Shown one piece after another: positions 8,843-17,181 of a stretch of 64,000 nt of DNA. The first letter of the stretch is position 1, and each line of letters starts with the position of its first letter. The notes below the pieces were generated by a model, which worked only from the letters and a program-made list of their open reading frames with translations, made no database searches and was not told the origin of the DNA. Source of the DNA: Dasania sp. GY-MA-18 (GTDB taxonomy: Bacteria; Pseudomonadota; Gammaproteobacteria; Pseudomonadales; Dasaniaceae); the NCBI RefSeq assembly GCF_024734385.1, contig NZ_JANHAP010000011.1, forward strand, positions 62,001-126,000. Direction: 5' to 3'. Made by a program: the position numbers and the translations under genes.

Positions 8843-9370
8843 ATGAAAACCGCAACCGATACCAGCGGCTTTGAGCAACACAACCACAGCCACTGCATTA
8901 ACAAAGCCTTGCAAGAGGCCGACCTTATCTGCCAGCAAAAAAGCCTGCGGCTAACCCCGCTGCGCAGGCAAGTGCTGGGCTATATTTGGCAAAGCCACAA
9001 ACCGCTTGGTGCCTACACCTTATTAGAGATGCTGGCAGTCAGCCGCGCGCCCGGTAACAACAGCCGGGTAGCACCGCCCACGGTGTATAGAGCGCTGGAG
9101 TTTTTACTAGAGCACGGCCTAATACACCGCATCGCATCACTCAATGCCTATATAGGCTGCTGCAGCCCCAGCGATAAGCACCAAAGCCACTTTTTTATCT
9201 GCCGCCACTGCAATAGCACCGTAGAGCTGGCCACCCCAGCCATTAGTGCCGCCATTGCCCAATCGGCAAAAAGTACCGGCTTTATGGTAGAGGATGAATG
9301 CGTAGAAATCGTGGGGCTATGCCCGCAGTGCCAAAAAATAAACCCAGATGCAGCAGGTGATATAGAGTGA
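8843..9370 (+). CDS. zur: Zinc uptake regulator, Fur family
   Basis: This 175-residue Fur-family repressor would sense zinc and bind the operator 34 bases upstream. The winged-helix part has [14 protein letters not shown] and [22 protein letters not shown]. The metal/dimer part has [15 protein letters not shown] and the second CxxC in GLCPQCQ, the pair that holds the structural zinc. The N-terminus carries a short His-containing extension (QHNHSHC). Zur rather than Fur is chosen because of the znu neighbours. Its stop overlaps the znuC start (GTGA), so the two are translationally coupled. Confidence 0.94.
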   Translation: MKTATDTSGFEQHNHSHCINKALQEADLICQQKSLRLTPLRRQVLGYIWQSHKPLGAYTLLEMLAVSRAPGNNSRVAPPTVYRALEFLLEHGLIHRIASLNAYIGCCSPSDKHQSHFFICRHCNSTVELATPAISAAIAQSAKSTGFMVEDECVEIVGLCPQCQKINPDAAGDIE

Positions 9371-10233
9371 GCGAGTACCTACTTCAAGCCAAGCAAATCT
9401 CCATGGTTTACGGCCAGCAAACCGTGCTGCAGGCGGTGGACTTAACGATTAGAGCAGGGGAGATCGTCACCCTAATAGGCCCCAATGGCGCGGGCAAAAC
9501 CACCTTGGTGAAAGCCGTGCTAGGGCTGATTGAACCCAGCCTAGGCCAGATTATTCGCCAGCCCGGCCTGCGCATAGGCTATATGCCACAGCGCCTGCAT
9601 GTAGACCCCAGCCTGCCCATAACCGTGGGCCGCTTTTTACGGCTGGCCCACCCCAGTAAAGCTGCCATTAAAGAAGCCTTGGCCGAGGTAGGCACCAGCC
9701 ATTTGCTTAACAACCCCTTGCAGTCCATCTCGGGGGGCGAGCTACAGCGGGTGCTATTAGCTAGGGCGCTGCTGCGCGACCCGCAGCTATTAGTGCTGGA
9801 TGAACCGGTACAAGGCGTAGACATAGCCGGCCAAACCGAGCTGTATCAACTCATCGAAACCCTGCGCGAGCGCCACCAGTGCGGGGTATTAATGGTATCC
9901 CATGACTTACACCTAGTAATGGCGCAAACCGACACGGTGATTTGCCTTAACCAGCATGTGTGCTGCCACGGCCACCCCGAGCATGTGAGTACCGACCCCG
10001 CCTACTTAGCCCTGTTTGGCGAAAAATACAGCCAGGCACTGGCGGTATACCACCACGATCACGACCACGAGCACGATATACACGGCGACGTTATCCCCGA
10101 CGAAAGCGGCAACAGCCCTAACCATGACCATAGCCAGTGCGGCCACAATCATCACCACGGCAGCCATCAGCACAGCAATAAGCACAACGAACAGAAACAA
10201 GACGAACAAAAAGGAGGGCAGGGCCATGCCTGA
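9367..10233 (+). CDS. znuC: Zinc ABC transporter ATPase with His-rich tail
   Basis: ZnuC powers zinc import. Walker A (GPNGAGKTT) is at about residue 40, the signature [14 protein letters not shown] at about 123, Walker B LLVLDEP at about 143 and the switch His in MVSHDL. The core ends near residue 225. About 60 further residues follow with 16 histidines plus many Asp and Gln ([20 protein letters not shown]), a probable cytoplasmic zinc-binding tail longer than in E. coli ZnuC. The GTG start at 9367 overlaps the zur stop, and the stop overlaps znuB. Confidence 0.95.
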   Translation: MSEYLLQAKQISMVYGQQTVLQAVDLTIRAGEIVTLIGPNGAGKTTLVKAVLGLIEPSLGQIIRQPGLRIGYMPQRLHVDPSLPITVGRFLRLAHPSKAAIKEALAEVGTSHLLNNPLQSISGGELQRVLLARALLRDPQLLVLDEPVQGVDIAGQTELYQLIETLRERHQCGVLMVSHDLHLVMAQTDTVICLNQHVCCHGHPEHVSTDPAYLALFGEKYSQALAVYHHDHDHEHDIHGDVIPDESGNSPNHDHSQCGHNHHHGSHQHSNKHNEQKQDEQKGGQGHA

Positions 10234-11026
10234 TTTTTTATGGTTAGGCCTTAGCGCCGGGTTAATCATCGCCGCCATCGCCGGGCCCTTGGGCTCGTTT
10301 GTGGTGTGGCAGCGGCTGGCCTACTTTGGCGACACCCTAGCGCACTCCGCCTTACTGGGCGTAGCCCTCAGCCTGTGGCTAAGCATTAATATACAACTGG
10401 GCATTATCATCTGCTGCCTAGGCTTAGCCGTGCTGCTAGTGGTGCTGCAACGCAAGCCGCAACTGGCCAGCGACAGCCTGCTGGGCATACTCTCACACGG
10501 CAGCCTGGCGCTGGGCCTAGTCACCATCGCCTTAATAGACGACGTGCGGCTAGACTTAAACGCCTACCTATTTGGCGACCTGTTAGCAGTAAGCCAGCAA
10601 GACCTCTACTGGATAGGCGGCGTAGCGCTGGCCCTAGCACTCACCCTATGGCGCAACTGGAACAGCCTGCTAGCCATCACCGTACACCCCGAACTGGCCC
10701 AAGTAGAGGGCCTGCCGGTAGAGCGCCTGCGTCTCACCCTAATGCTAATGATCGCCTTGCTGGTCGCCATCGCCATGAAAATCATCGGCGTGCTACTGAT
10801 CACCGCACTACTCATCATCCCCGCCGCCGCCAGCCGCAAGTTTGTAACATCCCCCGAACAAATGGCCGCCACCGCCATAGCCATAGGCTGCGGCTCAGTA
10901 GCAGGGGGCTTGGGTTTATCACTCAGCCTAGACACACCCGCAGGGCCATCCATAGTGGTGTTTGCGATAGGCTTGTTTTTAGTTGCTGGGCTAGCTAACA
11001 CAGCCTTAAGTTCAGTTAAAAAATAA
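10226..11026 (+). CDS. znuB: Zinc ABC transporter permease
   Basis: This 266-residue inner-membrane permease forms the zinc channel with ZnuC. It has seven or eight hydrophobic helices and the ABC-3 family segments [20 protein letters not shown] and [11 protein letters not shown] chose ATG 10226 rather than the longer open frame from 10016, which is only the shadow of the His-rich znuC tail. A strong ribosome site, AAGGAGGG at 10211-10218, precedes the ATG, and ATGCCTGA couples it to the znuC stop. Confidence 0.95.
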   Translation: MPDFLWLGLSAGLIIAAIAGPLGSFVVWQRLAYFGDTLAHSALLGVALSLWLSINIQLGIIICCLGLAVLLVVLQRKPQLASDSLLGILSHGSLALGLVTIALIDDVRLDLNAYLFGDLLAVSQQDLYWIGGVALALALTLWRNWNSLLAITVHPELAQVEGLPVERLRLTLMLMIALLVAIAMKIIGVLLITALLIIPAAASRKFVTSPEQMAATAIAIGCGSVAGGLGLSLSLDTPAGPSIVVFAIGLFLVAGLANTALSSVKK

Positions 11027-11032
11027 AACACG

Positions 11033-11726
11033 GTCATGCCGGAGCTGATCCGGCAGCTATCCTTGTTAGATGGATGCTGAATCAAGTTCAGCATGACAAG
11101 CTACAGTACGTCGTACCGGCCTTGCGCCGGTACCCATGGGTTTAATTTATTAATTCTCTTTAACAATCCTTTTTCGCCCGTTGGCGAGTTACTTCTTTTA
11201 CGTGCATAAAAGAAGTAACCAAGAAAAGTGCACCCTGAGTCCGCCGCCCTTCGCCTATTGGCTACGGGAAACCTGCGCTACTCATAAATTTGCGGCCGCT
11301 GCGCAACTCACATTTTTTGATAATCAATCAAAAAATGCTCGGACAGTGCTCGCTGTGGCCACCGCAAATTTATTCCGTTGCTCGGCGGCTCCCAAGGGAT
11401 AATGGGTACTCCGTAGCGAGCTGTGTAGTATTATCAGGTTTTTATCTTTATATAACTGCTCTACAATCATCCATAATCAACAACTTTTAGAAAGCGAAAT
11501 ACCACTCGTCGTGCCGGCCTTGCGCCGGTACCCATAGTTTTTTACTGACTAAAATATATTCACAGGCATCACCTTCTATGAAGTACCCGTTGCCCCTTGG
11601 GAGTCGCCTAGCAACGGAGAAAAATAACAGCGCGAAGCAGCGAACACAGTCAGCTAGGTGGATGCTGAATCAAGTTCAGCATGACAAACGTACAGTACGT
11701 CGTACCGGCCTTGCGCCGGTACCCAT
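11033..11726. repeat. Repeat-rich intergenic region with five or six GTCAT/ATCCA hairpins
   Basis: This 760-base gap between znuB and the kinase holds no credible gene. Hairpins lie at 11033-11060, 11071-11097, 11110-11137, 11508-11535, 11659-11685 and 11699-11726. The pair at 11071-11137 is repeated almost exactly at 11659-11726. Between them (about 11165-11420) is a G+C-rich stretch whose translation resembles the spurious frames common in proteobacterial intergenic repeats. Confidence 0.8.
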
Positions 11727-11785
11727 TGGTTTACGCTAAACAATAAAAGAGCGTAGCTCTTAACAAAAACAACAATCAAATAACC

Positions 11786-12685
11786 ATGAAAAACATCGAG
11801 CCATACCTAAAACAATTCCAAACCCAACATCAACTCCCCGATGACTACCTAACATCCGCACAAAACCACTACACGCCCCTAATCAACGCACTGCTACAAC
11901 AACAAGCCCACAGCCAACAAACCCTCACCCTAGGCATAAACGGCAGCCAAGGCAGCGGCAAAACCACCATGGCCGCTTACCTGCACACCGTGTTAACTCA
12001 CCAGCACAAGCTCAAAGTAGTCAGCCTAAGCCTTGATGATTTTTACTTATCCAAAAGCGCGCGCCTACAGTTAGCCCAAACCGTACACCCACTACTGGCC
12101 ACCCGCGGCGTACCCGGCACCCACGACATTGCACTGGCACTCACCACCTTAGCCGACTTAAAAAAACCGGGCAGGGTAGCCATACCGCGTTTTAACAAAG
12201 CCAGCGACGACTGCGTAGCCCGCGAGCAATGGGCCAGCATCAACGCCCCCGTAGACATTATTATTTTAGAAGGCTGGTGCTTAGGCGCTATCCCGCAAAG
12301 CGAAGCTGAATTATTGCCAGCCATTAACAGCCTAGAGGCCCAGCACGATAGCGATGGCCGCTGGCGACACTACGTTAACCAGCAACTAGCACAGCATTAC
12401 CAAAGCTTGCATGAACAAATCGACAGCTGGGCCATGCTTAAAGCGCCATCCTTTGATTGCATCTACCAATGGCGCTTACAGCAAGAGCACAAACTTGCCA
12501 GCCGCATAAAAGCCGAGCAGGGTAGTGAGCAGGGGGCTAGTGGGGTAATGAGTGACAAGGCCGTTAAAGAGTTTGTGATGTATTTTCAGCGGATTACTGA
12601 ACATTTATTAACGACCTTACCTAAAAAGGTAGATTTTTTGTTTAGCTTGGATAACAATCGCAGCATCGCTAATAAAACGCGTTAG
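11786..12685 (+). CDS. D-glycerate 3-kinase-like P-loop kinase
   Basis: This is a 299-residue P-loop kinase. Walker A is GINGSQGSGKTTMAAYL (about residues 52-68). The motifs LSLDDFYLSK, HPLLATRGVPGTHD, IPRFNKASDD and IILEGWCLG are those of the YggC/plant-type glycerate kinase group in the phosphoribulokinase/uridine kinase superfamily. The likely reaction makes 3-phosphoglycerate from D-glycerate; the substrate is inferred. The last 20 or so codons (SLDNNRSIANKTR) lie inside a sequence present again at 25.7 kb, so the gene's end belongs to the leader repeat of the cassette array. Confidence 0.82.
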   Translation: MKNIEPYLKQFQTQHQLPDDYLTSAQNHYTPLINALLQQQAHSQQTLTLGINGSQGSGKTTMAAYLHTVLTHQHKLKVVSLSLDDFYLSKSARLQLAQTVHPLLATRGVPGTHDIALALTTLADLKKPGRVAIPRFNKASDDCVAREQWASINAPVDIIILEGWCLGAIPQSEAELLPAINSLEAQHDSDGRWRHYVNQQLAQHYQSLHEQIDSWAMLKAPSFDCIYQWRLQQEHKLASRIKAEQGSEQGASGVMSDKAVKEFVMYFQRITEHLLTTLPKKVDFLFSLDNNRSIANKTR

Positions 12686-12953
12686 GACGAATGATCATTA
12701 AAGGGATTTTTAGTGCTTAGCACCATACTCAGTTTTACTCCCTTCTTTTGTTTCATTCCCCTTGGTTAGTTTTGGCATTTTGTGATTGCGCTGCGTATTA
12801 ATATCAACGCTGATTGCTGTATTGATAATATACATGGCCAGATATTGACGTATAGGCGTGGTTAGATCTTGCAGCAAATGTTTAGATATAGACTTTTTTG
12901 TCTAGATTTATACTTTATGTTTTGATTTGACTATAGCCAAAAATTAACTGTTA
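12627..12953 (+). repeat. Leader repeat A in front of cassette array A
   Basis: This segment is about 75-80% similar by eye to 25685-26058. Shared blocks include ACGCGTTAGGA, ATCATTAAAGGGATTTTTAG, TTTTACTCCCTTCTTTTGTT, TATCAACG and GCCAA...AACTGTTA. Similarity begins inside the kinase gene and stops at the GTTA beginning at 12950, just before cassette 1. An attI-like insertion platform without an integrase is the best reading. It fills the 300-base gap before the next gene. Confidence 0.78.
12700..12750 (+). terminator. Conserved hairpin in leader A, probable kinase terminator
   Basis: The outer stem AAGGGA with TCCCTT is followed by CTTTTGTTT. An inner palindrome GTGC-TTA-GCAC sits in the loop. 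Leader B keeps the outer stem but has a different inner palindrome, so the structure is conserved. Confidence 0.5.
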
Positions 12954-12984
12954 GCATCTAAACATCCGTGCCATTAAGGAAGAT

Positions 12985-13800
12985 ATGAAGAAGATAAATT
13001 TTAAGATTTCGTACCATAACGGCGATGCAAGAGATGGTCGCCTGGACATGTACGACGCGACGGTTTCATTACAAGGGTTTGCAAAGGCATTATCAATAAC
13101 TACGCATGCGTTGCTAAATGACGGTGAAATAAAAAAGCACGGAAACAAAATTTCTGGTGCCAAGCTATATATAAACCCGTCCCGTAAAGGTAGTTTCGAA
13201 GAACTCATAACATTAGCTATCGAAAACCAAGCGGCTTTGGCCGTAGGAACAAGCGTTGTTGGGGCTGTATTCTACGATCTCATTAAATGGACATGGTCAA
13301 AGACTTTAGACTTAAATTACAGCCCTGAAACAGCCCAAGTAAGAAAGCTAGAAGATAGAATTGAACCGTTTATTGGAGAAATGGAAGAGGCTTTAGAAAT
13401 TCCTCTTGAGCAGGCACATCGACCGATTAAACAGTGCGATGACATGACCATTGTTATAAAAAGGCCTCGAAACCCAGATCATGTGATCAAGATGGATAAA
13501 GAGACACTAAAAAGTGTTTCTATTCAAACTGAACCCAATGTTATTACCAATATTACAGGAAATGTTACTCGCTATAATATTTTGTCTGGCATTGGCCGGT
13601 TTTACGATAATGAACTAGAACGTACTGTGTCATTCAAAATGCCTGAAAAGGCAGGCTCATCCCAGCGCCGTAGAATCACCTGGTCTTTGCATAATGCCCA
13701 GGATGAAGGCGAAGGAAAAATAAGGCTAGAAGTAAAACGTGTAGTATCTGCAAAAGGGGTAATACGTCGCTATCTTGTTCAAAAAGTATATCGTATATAA
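12985..13800 (+). CDS. Cassette A1: unrecognised protein
   Basis: I do not recognise this 271-residue protein with certainty. The N-terminus (HNGDARDGRLDMYDATVSLQ, then KALSITTHALLN) resembles an uncharacterised family I know only from memory. Around residues 78-97 is a hydrophobic stretch (ALAVGTSVVGAVFYDLIKW) that could be a membrane helix or a buried helix. The C-terminal part has alternating charged and hydrophobic strands suggesting a beta domain. The ATG has a good ribosome site (TTAAGGAAG). It sits between the leader A core at 12950 and the attC at 13803-13880. Confidence 0.72.
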   Translation: MKKINFKISYHNGDARDGRLDMYDATVSLQGFAKALSITTHALLNDGEIKKHGNKISGAKLYINPSRKGSFEELITLAIENQAALAVGTSVVGAVFYDLIKWTWSKTLDLNYSPETAQVRKLEDRIEPFIGEMEEALEIPLEQAHRPIKQCDDMTIVIKRPRNPDHVIKMDKETLKSVSIQTEPNVITNITGNVTRYNILSGIGRFYDNELERTVSFKMPEKAGSSQRRRITWSLHNAQDEGEGKIRLEVKRVVSAKGVIRRYLVQKVYRI

Positions 13801-13802
13801 AT

Positions 13803-13880
13803 GCTAACAAGGCCAGCCAGAGGGAACAAAAAACCGCCGCTTCGCTCTGGTTTTTCGTCCCCTGCTGGCGGCGTTATGAG
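13803..13880 (+). other. attC-like recombination site 1
   Basis: Left end CTAACAAGGCCAGCCAG pairs imperfectly with right end CTGCTGGCGGCGTTATGAG. The inner arms GGGAACAAAAAACC and GGTTTTTCGTCCC also pair. R'' and R' cores are CTAACAA and GTTATGA. It starts just after the cassette A1 stop, the usual place for an integron attC. Confidence 0.8.
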
Positions 13881-13889
13881 TAGGTGCCG

Positions 13890-14174
13890 ATGAGCAGCGC
13901 AAAGGAATGCCCAAGCTGTAACACCAATATTTCTTGGTGGCGAAGAAAGTATCGAGTTACGTGTAAGCACTGCGAATCAGAGCTTGTCATGGCAAACCAT
14001 GGTGCGCATTTGCTTCTATTAATAGTAATGTCGTTTATCTTTCTATTGGCCTGGGTATTCAATCCTACACTTTTTGTTATTGCATTGCTTATTGAACTAT
14101 CATTTCACAATTGGTTTATCAACAACATGCTATTTTATAAGGTCGTCAATGAACCTAGGCCACAAACCCAGTAA
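13890..14174 (+). CDS. Cassette A2: zinc-ribbon membrane protein
   Basis: This 94-residue protein has an N-terminal zinc ribbon (CPSCNTNISWW, then CKHCESEL: two CxxC pairs about 17 residues apart). A long hydrophobic region follows (about residues 39-75), enough for one or two helices. I start it at ATG 13890, six bases after GAGTAGG; a GTG at 13884 is in frame. It fills a cassette of about 376 bp between two attC-like sites. No function is recognised; a membrane-tethered zinc-ribbon fold is all that can be said. Confidence 0.7.
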   Translation: MSSAKECPSCNTNISWWRRKYRVTCKHCESELVMANHGAHLLLLIVMSFIFLLAWVFNPTLFVIALLIELSFHNWFINNMLFYKVVNEPRPQTQ

Positions 14175-14177
14175 CAC

Positions 14178-14256
14178 TTATAACAAGTTTGGCCACAATC
14201 TCGCTTCGCGCTGGGCATACTGCTGCGCAGTTTGCCTATGCCAAAAGCGTTATTTT
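14178..14256 (+). other. attC-like recombination site 2
   Basis: Left end TATAACAAGTTTGGC is nearly the reverse complement of right end GCCAAAAGCGTTATT, with the usual unpaired bases between core and arm. Cores are TAACAA (14181) and GTTATTT (14249). The site is 79 bp long, starting four bases after the cassette A2 stop. Confidence 0.82.
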
Positions 14257-14270
14257 CAAGAGGTGCATAA

Positions 14271-14489
14271 ATGGTAGGCGGCTCATTCAGCCCAGTTTGG
14301 TATAAATGCGTTAAGTGTAAAGGTGGATTTGATTTTTATAAAACCAAATGCCCTCACTGTGGACACGAGCACTCTAAAGAAGAAATTTATGCTCTTAAAA
14401 AGATGCATTTTAAAAAAAGCAGTCTAGGAATGATCATTGCTGCAATAATATTTATCCCACTGTTTTATATTGCATTTAAATATGGATAG
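14271..14489 (+). CDS. Cassette A3: small zinc-ribbon membrane protein
   Basis: This 72-residue protein has a rubredoxin-like zinc ribbon (YKCVKCKGGF and KCPHCGHEH, four Cys) at residues 11-33. A basic linker and one C-terminal membrane helix follow (LGMIIAAIIFIPLFYIAF). The ribosome site AGAGGTG is eight bases before the ATG. It has the same plan as cassette A2, although the sequences differ. The downstream attC is degenerate or missing: only ATAACAA (14497) and GTTAACG (14532) are seen, 42 bases apart end to end. Confidence 0.68.
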   Translation: MVGGSFSPVWYKCVKCKGGFDFYKTKCPHCGHEHSKEEIYALKKMHFKKSSLGMIIAAIIFIPLFYIAFKYG

Positions 14490-14707
14490 TAGAAACATAA
14501 CAAGCACATCAATAAGCGTACACACATACAAGTTAACGATTATCTACTCTGACCATAATACCTCACACCAGTACCCGCGCCTAAAAACATCAACAGCTAT
14601 ATTTTCTTAGCAGCCAAATACCAAGCTATCCCAATTTTTATAATTAACCTGCCCCAACAAATTGCCCACCGCTATTTAACACCCAGCAAATACTCACCCC
14701 ACTAACT

Positions 14708-14721
14708 TTAATCTAGATCAA
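14708..14721 (+). promoter_or_regulatory. FNR/ANR-type site upstream of ompW
   Basis: TTAATCTAGATCAA matches nine of the ten fixed bases of TTGAT-N4-ATCAA. It lies about 100 bases before the ompW ATG, leaving room for a promoter activated from near -41. E. coli ompW is known to respond to FNR. Confidence 0.5.
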
Positions 14722-14808
14722 ATCATCTTTACGGCCGCTGTGATTTAATTATTGTTATTAATTGATCACAACAATATCAACCTTAACAGCCGTTATAGAG
14801 TACCCAGT

Positions 14809-15507
14809 ATGAAAGCAGTCACTACTTTAAGTCGTATCGTTGCCCTCAGCGCAGCCTTTGCAAGCCCCAGTTATGCTTATCAAGCGGGGGATATAATTGT
14901 GCGCGCCGGTGCCACCACTGTAGAGCCGCAAGAAAGCAGTGACGCTATTGCATTAAATGGCAGTACTTTATCGCTAGCTGGCGGCAATACCCATTTAACC
15001 GTCGACAGTAACACTCAGTTGGGATTAACGTTTAGTTATGTGCTTGATAAGCACTGGGCTATAGAGCTGTTAGCTGCCACGCCTTTTTCGCATACCGCAG
15101 CGGCCACTGGCGAATTAGCCGGTTTAGATATAGCCCGTGTAAAACAACTGCCGCCCACCTTGTCCGCCATTTATTACTTTAATAACAGCGGTAAATTTAA
15201 ACCTTACCTAGGTGCGGGCATCAACTACACGATTTTTTTTGATGAAAAAATTAACAGCCAGGCCGATGCGGCTCTAGAGGGCTTAGGTTTAACCGGCGCT
15301 AAAGTGTCGCTAGATGACTCATGGGGTGCAGCTTTGCAAATTGGCGCAGACTATATGATTGACGATAATTGGCTATTAAACGCCTCTATACGCTGGATAG
15401 ACATAGACAGCAAAGCCACCATAAAATTTGATGGCGGCCACCAGCTAAGCAGTGATGTAGCTATAGACCCTTATGTTTACACCCTAGCCATAGGTTATAA
15501 ATTTTAA
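14809..15507 (+). CDS. ompW: OmpW-family outer membrane protein
   Basis: OmpW proteins are eight-stranded outer membrane barrels for small hydrophobic compounds. The 232 residues begin with a signal peptide (VALSAAFASPSYA, then YQAGDIIVRAG). Typical segments follow: TQLGLTFSYVLDKHWAIELL, FKPYLGAGINYTIF, WLLNASIRWIDID, and the last strand ending in an aromatic residue (YTLAIGYKF). I chose ATG 14809 over the frame opening at 14752 because the signal peptide starts there. A possible FNR site lies upstream. Confidence 0.9.
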   Translation: MKAVTTLSRIVALSAAFASPSYAYQAGDIIVRAGATTVEPQESSDAIALNGSTLSLAGGNTHLTVDSNTQLGLTFSYVLDKHWAIELLAATPFSHTAAATGELAGLDIARVKQLPPTLSAIYYFNNSGKFKPYLGAGINYTIFFDEKINSQADAALEGLGLTGAKVSLDDSWGAALQIGADYMIDDNWLLNASIRWIDIDSKATIKFDGGHQLSSDVAIDPYVYTLAIGYKF

Positions 15508-15514
15508 TATAGCT

Positions 15515-15542
15515 GGTTAGAGCACATTAATGTGCTCTAACC
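15515..15542. terminator. Perfect hairpin after ompW
   Basis: Arms GGTTAGAGCACAT and ATGTGCTCTAACC form a 13-bp perfect stem with a two-base centre, eight bases past the ompW stop. There is no T run, so it may stabilise the mRNA rather than terminate. Confidence 0.55.
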
Positions 15543-15652
15543 TTACCTAACAGTGCTCAATTAATGCACTCTAGCCCTTTGATGCCTAAGAGGCCTTGAG
15601 TTAAAAAACTCACTGATTCATAATCAATTTTTCAAATATTTAAGAGGCATTT

Positions 15653-16123
15653 ATGAGACATATTACTCGCACACTTTTAGGCTTTACCGCGCTTGTTGTT
15701 TCTTTACAAAGTTTTGCCGATAGTAAAGATCCAAACCTAGACCTAATTCATGCTCGCCAAGGCGAAATGGAATTGCGCTCTTACTTTTTGGGGCCATTAG
15801 TGGCCATGGCTAAAGGCGACACGCCATACAATGCAGAAACCGCCGCTAGCTTTAGCAAAAGCCTGCAGTTATTAAATGGCTTGGATATGGATAGGGCATG
15901 GTCACCGGGTACTGCTAACGACAAATACGAGGGCAAAACCAAGGCCTTGCCAAAAATTTGGAACACCTACCCTGAAATAGGTAAATACGGTGAGAAATAT
16001 GAAGCCGCCGTCGATGCCCTTGCTGGCAGCGCTGGTAATGGCTTGAATGAGCTGCGCGCTAACCTGGGTGATGTAGGCAAAGCCTGCAAAGCTTGCCACG
16101 ACGATTTTACTGCAAAAAAGTAA
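15653..16123 (+). CDS. Cytochrome c' / c-556 family protein
   Basis: This periplasmic class II cytochrome c has a signal peptide ending near LQSFA and about 136 mature residues. The single haem site is CKACH close to the C-terminus (GKACKACHDDF), as usual for four-helix cytochromes c'. The ATG follows AAGAGGCATTT. Seven bases after its stop starts a cytochrome b561-type membrane protein, so the two probably form an electron-transfer pair. The redox partner and the role (NO binding or electron relay) cannot be told from sequence. Confidence 0.88.
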   Translation: MRHITRTLLGFTALVVSLQSFADSKDPNLDLIHARQGEMELRSYFLGPLVAMAKGDTPYNAETAASFSKSLQLLNGLDMDRAWSPGTANDKYEGKTKALPKIWNTYPEIGKYGEKYEAAVDALAGSAGNGLNELRANLGDVGKACKACHDDFTAKK

Positions 16124-16129
16124 GCACAA

Positions 16130-16735
16130 TTGCAAAACTACCTGCTTAAAAAAATATGGGACCCACTGACACGCTTGTGGCATTGGGTTCTAGCCGTGGT
16201 GGTATCGCTAGGTTGGTACTTTGGCGAATACATGTCATTCACCTTTATAGACTGGCACTTTTACTGTGGTTATGCGGTATTAGGTTTATTGGCAGTACGT
16301 TTAATTTGGGGGTTTATTGGCCCCAAACCTATACGTTTTAGCAGCTTATTTACTCGGCCATCGGTACTAATAGCCTATGCCCGCACCTTGGGTAAACGCA
16401 GCCCTAGTGGCACACCAGGGCATAACCCACTGGGTTCGCTTTCGGTACTTGCATTACTTTTGCTGCTAGCAGCACAGGCGCTGTCAGGATTGTTTATTGA
16501 GTCGGATGTTTTTTTTGAAGCAGGGCCACTTGCCCACCTAGTAACCGAATCCACTATGGGGCGCATGGCTTGGTGGCATGAGCTATTAGCCCAATGCATT
16601 CTTGTGATGGTAGTTTTACATGTTGCGGCTATTTTTTATTATTGGCTATGGAAAAAAGAAAACCTGATTACACCTATGATTACTGGCTGGAAATGGGTTA
16701 AACGCGTATACCTTAGCAAAGATGAAAACCCCTGA
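16130..16735 (+). CDS. Cytochrome b561-type membrane protein
   Basis: This 201-residue protein has four hydrophobic helices. Candidate haem b ligands are His in RLWHWVLA, DWHFYCGYAVLG, AWWHELLAQ and VVLHVAAIFYY, as in the cytochrome b561 / Ni-Fe hydrogenase b-subunit group. The only start that keeps the conserved N-terminal WDPLTRLWHW is a TTG at 16130; no good ribosome site is seen, so coupling to the cytochrome c' gene is likely. It probably passes electrons from quinol to that cytochrome, which is inferred from the pair. Confidence 0.88.
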   Translation: MQNYLLKKIWDPLTRLWHWVLAVVVSLGWYFGEYMSFTFIDWHFYCGYAVLGLLAVRLIWGFIGPKPIRFSSLFTRPSVLIAYARTLGKRSPSGTPGHNPLGSLSVLALLLLLAAQALSGLFIESDVFFEAGPLAHLVTESTMGRMAWWHELLAQCILVMVVLHVAAIFYYWLWKKENLITPMITGWKWVKRVYLSKDENP

Positions 16736-16940
16736 CGGCCCTTAGTCGCCCCTTACCGTTCTATTACCTTAAAAATCATCCGCTACTTAATAATACCCTT
16801 GAGCCACAGTAATTTTATTTTAAGTGCTAGGTGTTGGTTGCTTGTTACTTCATCCACTTTTTCACGGTTTTGCCATAGTCAAGATACTCGCTACGCTCAT
16901 TACTTTGTCATACCCAAGACACTCGTTACACTCATGGGGC

Positions 16941-17092
16941 AGGCCCTACCGGCGAAAGCCGGTATCCATATGTAACACTAGATTCCGGCTCGAAGGCCGG
17001 AATGACTTTCATATTCAACAGCTAGATTCCGGCTCCGAGGCCGGAATGACCTTCATATTCAACAGCTGGATTCCGGCTCGGTGGCCGCAATG
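16941..17092. repeat. Tandem 44-bp repeat with GATTCCGG...CCGGAATGAC hairpins
   Basis: Three copies start at 16981, 17025 and 17069. Each carries arms ATTCCGGC and GCCGGAAT (GCCGCAAT in the third copy) and the spacer TTCATATTCAACAGCT. A related single hairpin (CTACCGGCGAAAGCCGGTATC) lies at about 16946-16966. The rest of the 447-base gap between the cytochrome gene and the kinase holds nothing I recognise. Confidence 0.85.
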
Positions 17093-17181
17093 ACCTGCGC
17101 CGTGCAGCTTTGCGAATGCTGTGGTTTTTGCTTAAGTAATACCATTGTATTCAGGGTTGTTACGCTTAGTACTGTCCCTAA

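Noticed and set aside
10016-10225. N-terminal extension of znuB
   Set aside because: This is the His-rich znuC tail read in another frame (Thr-rich output); a strong ribosome site marks ATG 10226 as the start.
11181-11490. Open frames of 66-73 codons in the repeat-rich gap
   Set aside because: They overlap each other in different frames, have no ribosome site, and their translation resembles spurious frames common in intergenic repeats.
12651-12687. ATAACAA...GTTAGGA at the leader start as another attC
   Set aside because: It is only about 37 bases, arms beyond the cores do not pair well, and in leader A it is inside the kinase gene. It also occurs in leader B (25713-25748), so it remains a curiosity.
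14497-14538. ATAACAAGC...AAGTTAACG after cassette A3 as a full attC
   Set aside because: Too short (42 bases) and poorly paired; at most a worn remnant marking the end of array A.
16824-17093. Plus-strand frame of 89 codons before the sensor kinase
   Set aside because: Its second half is a translation of the 44-bp tandem repeat.
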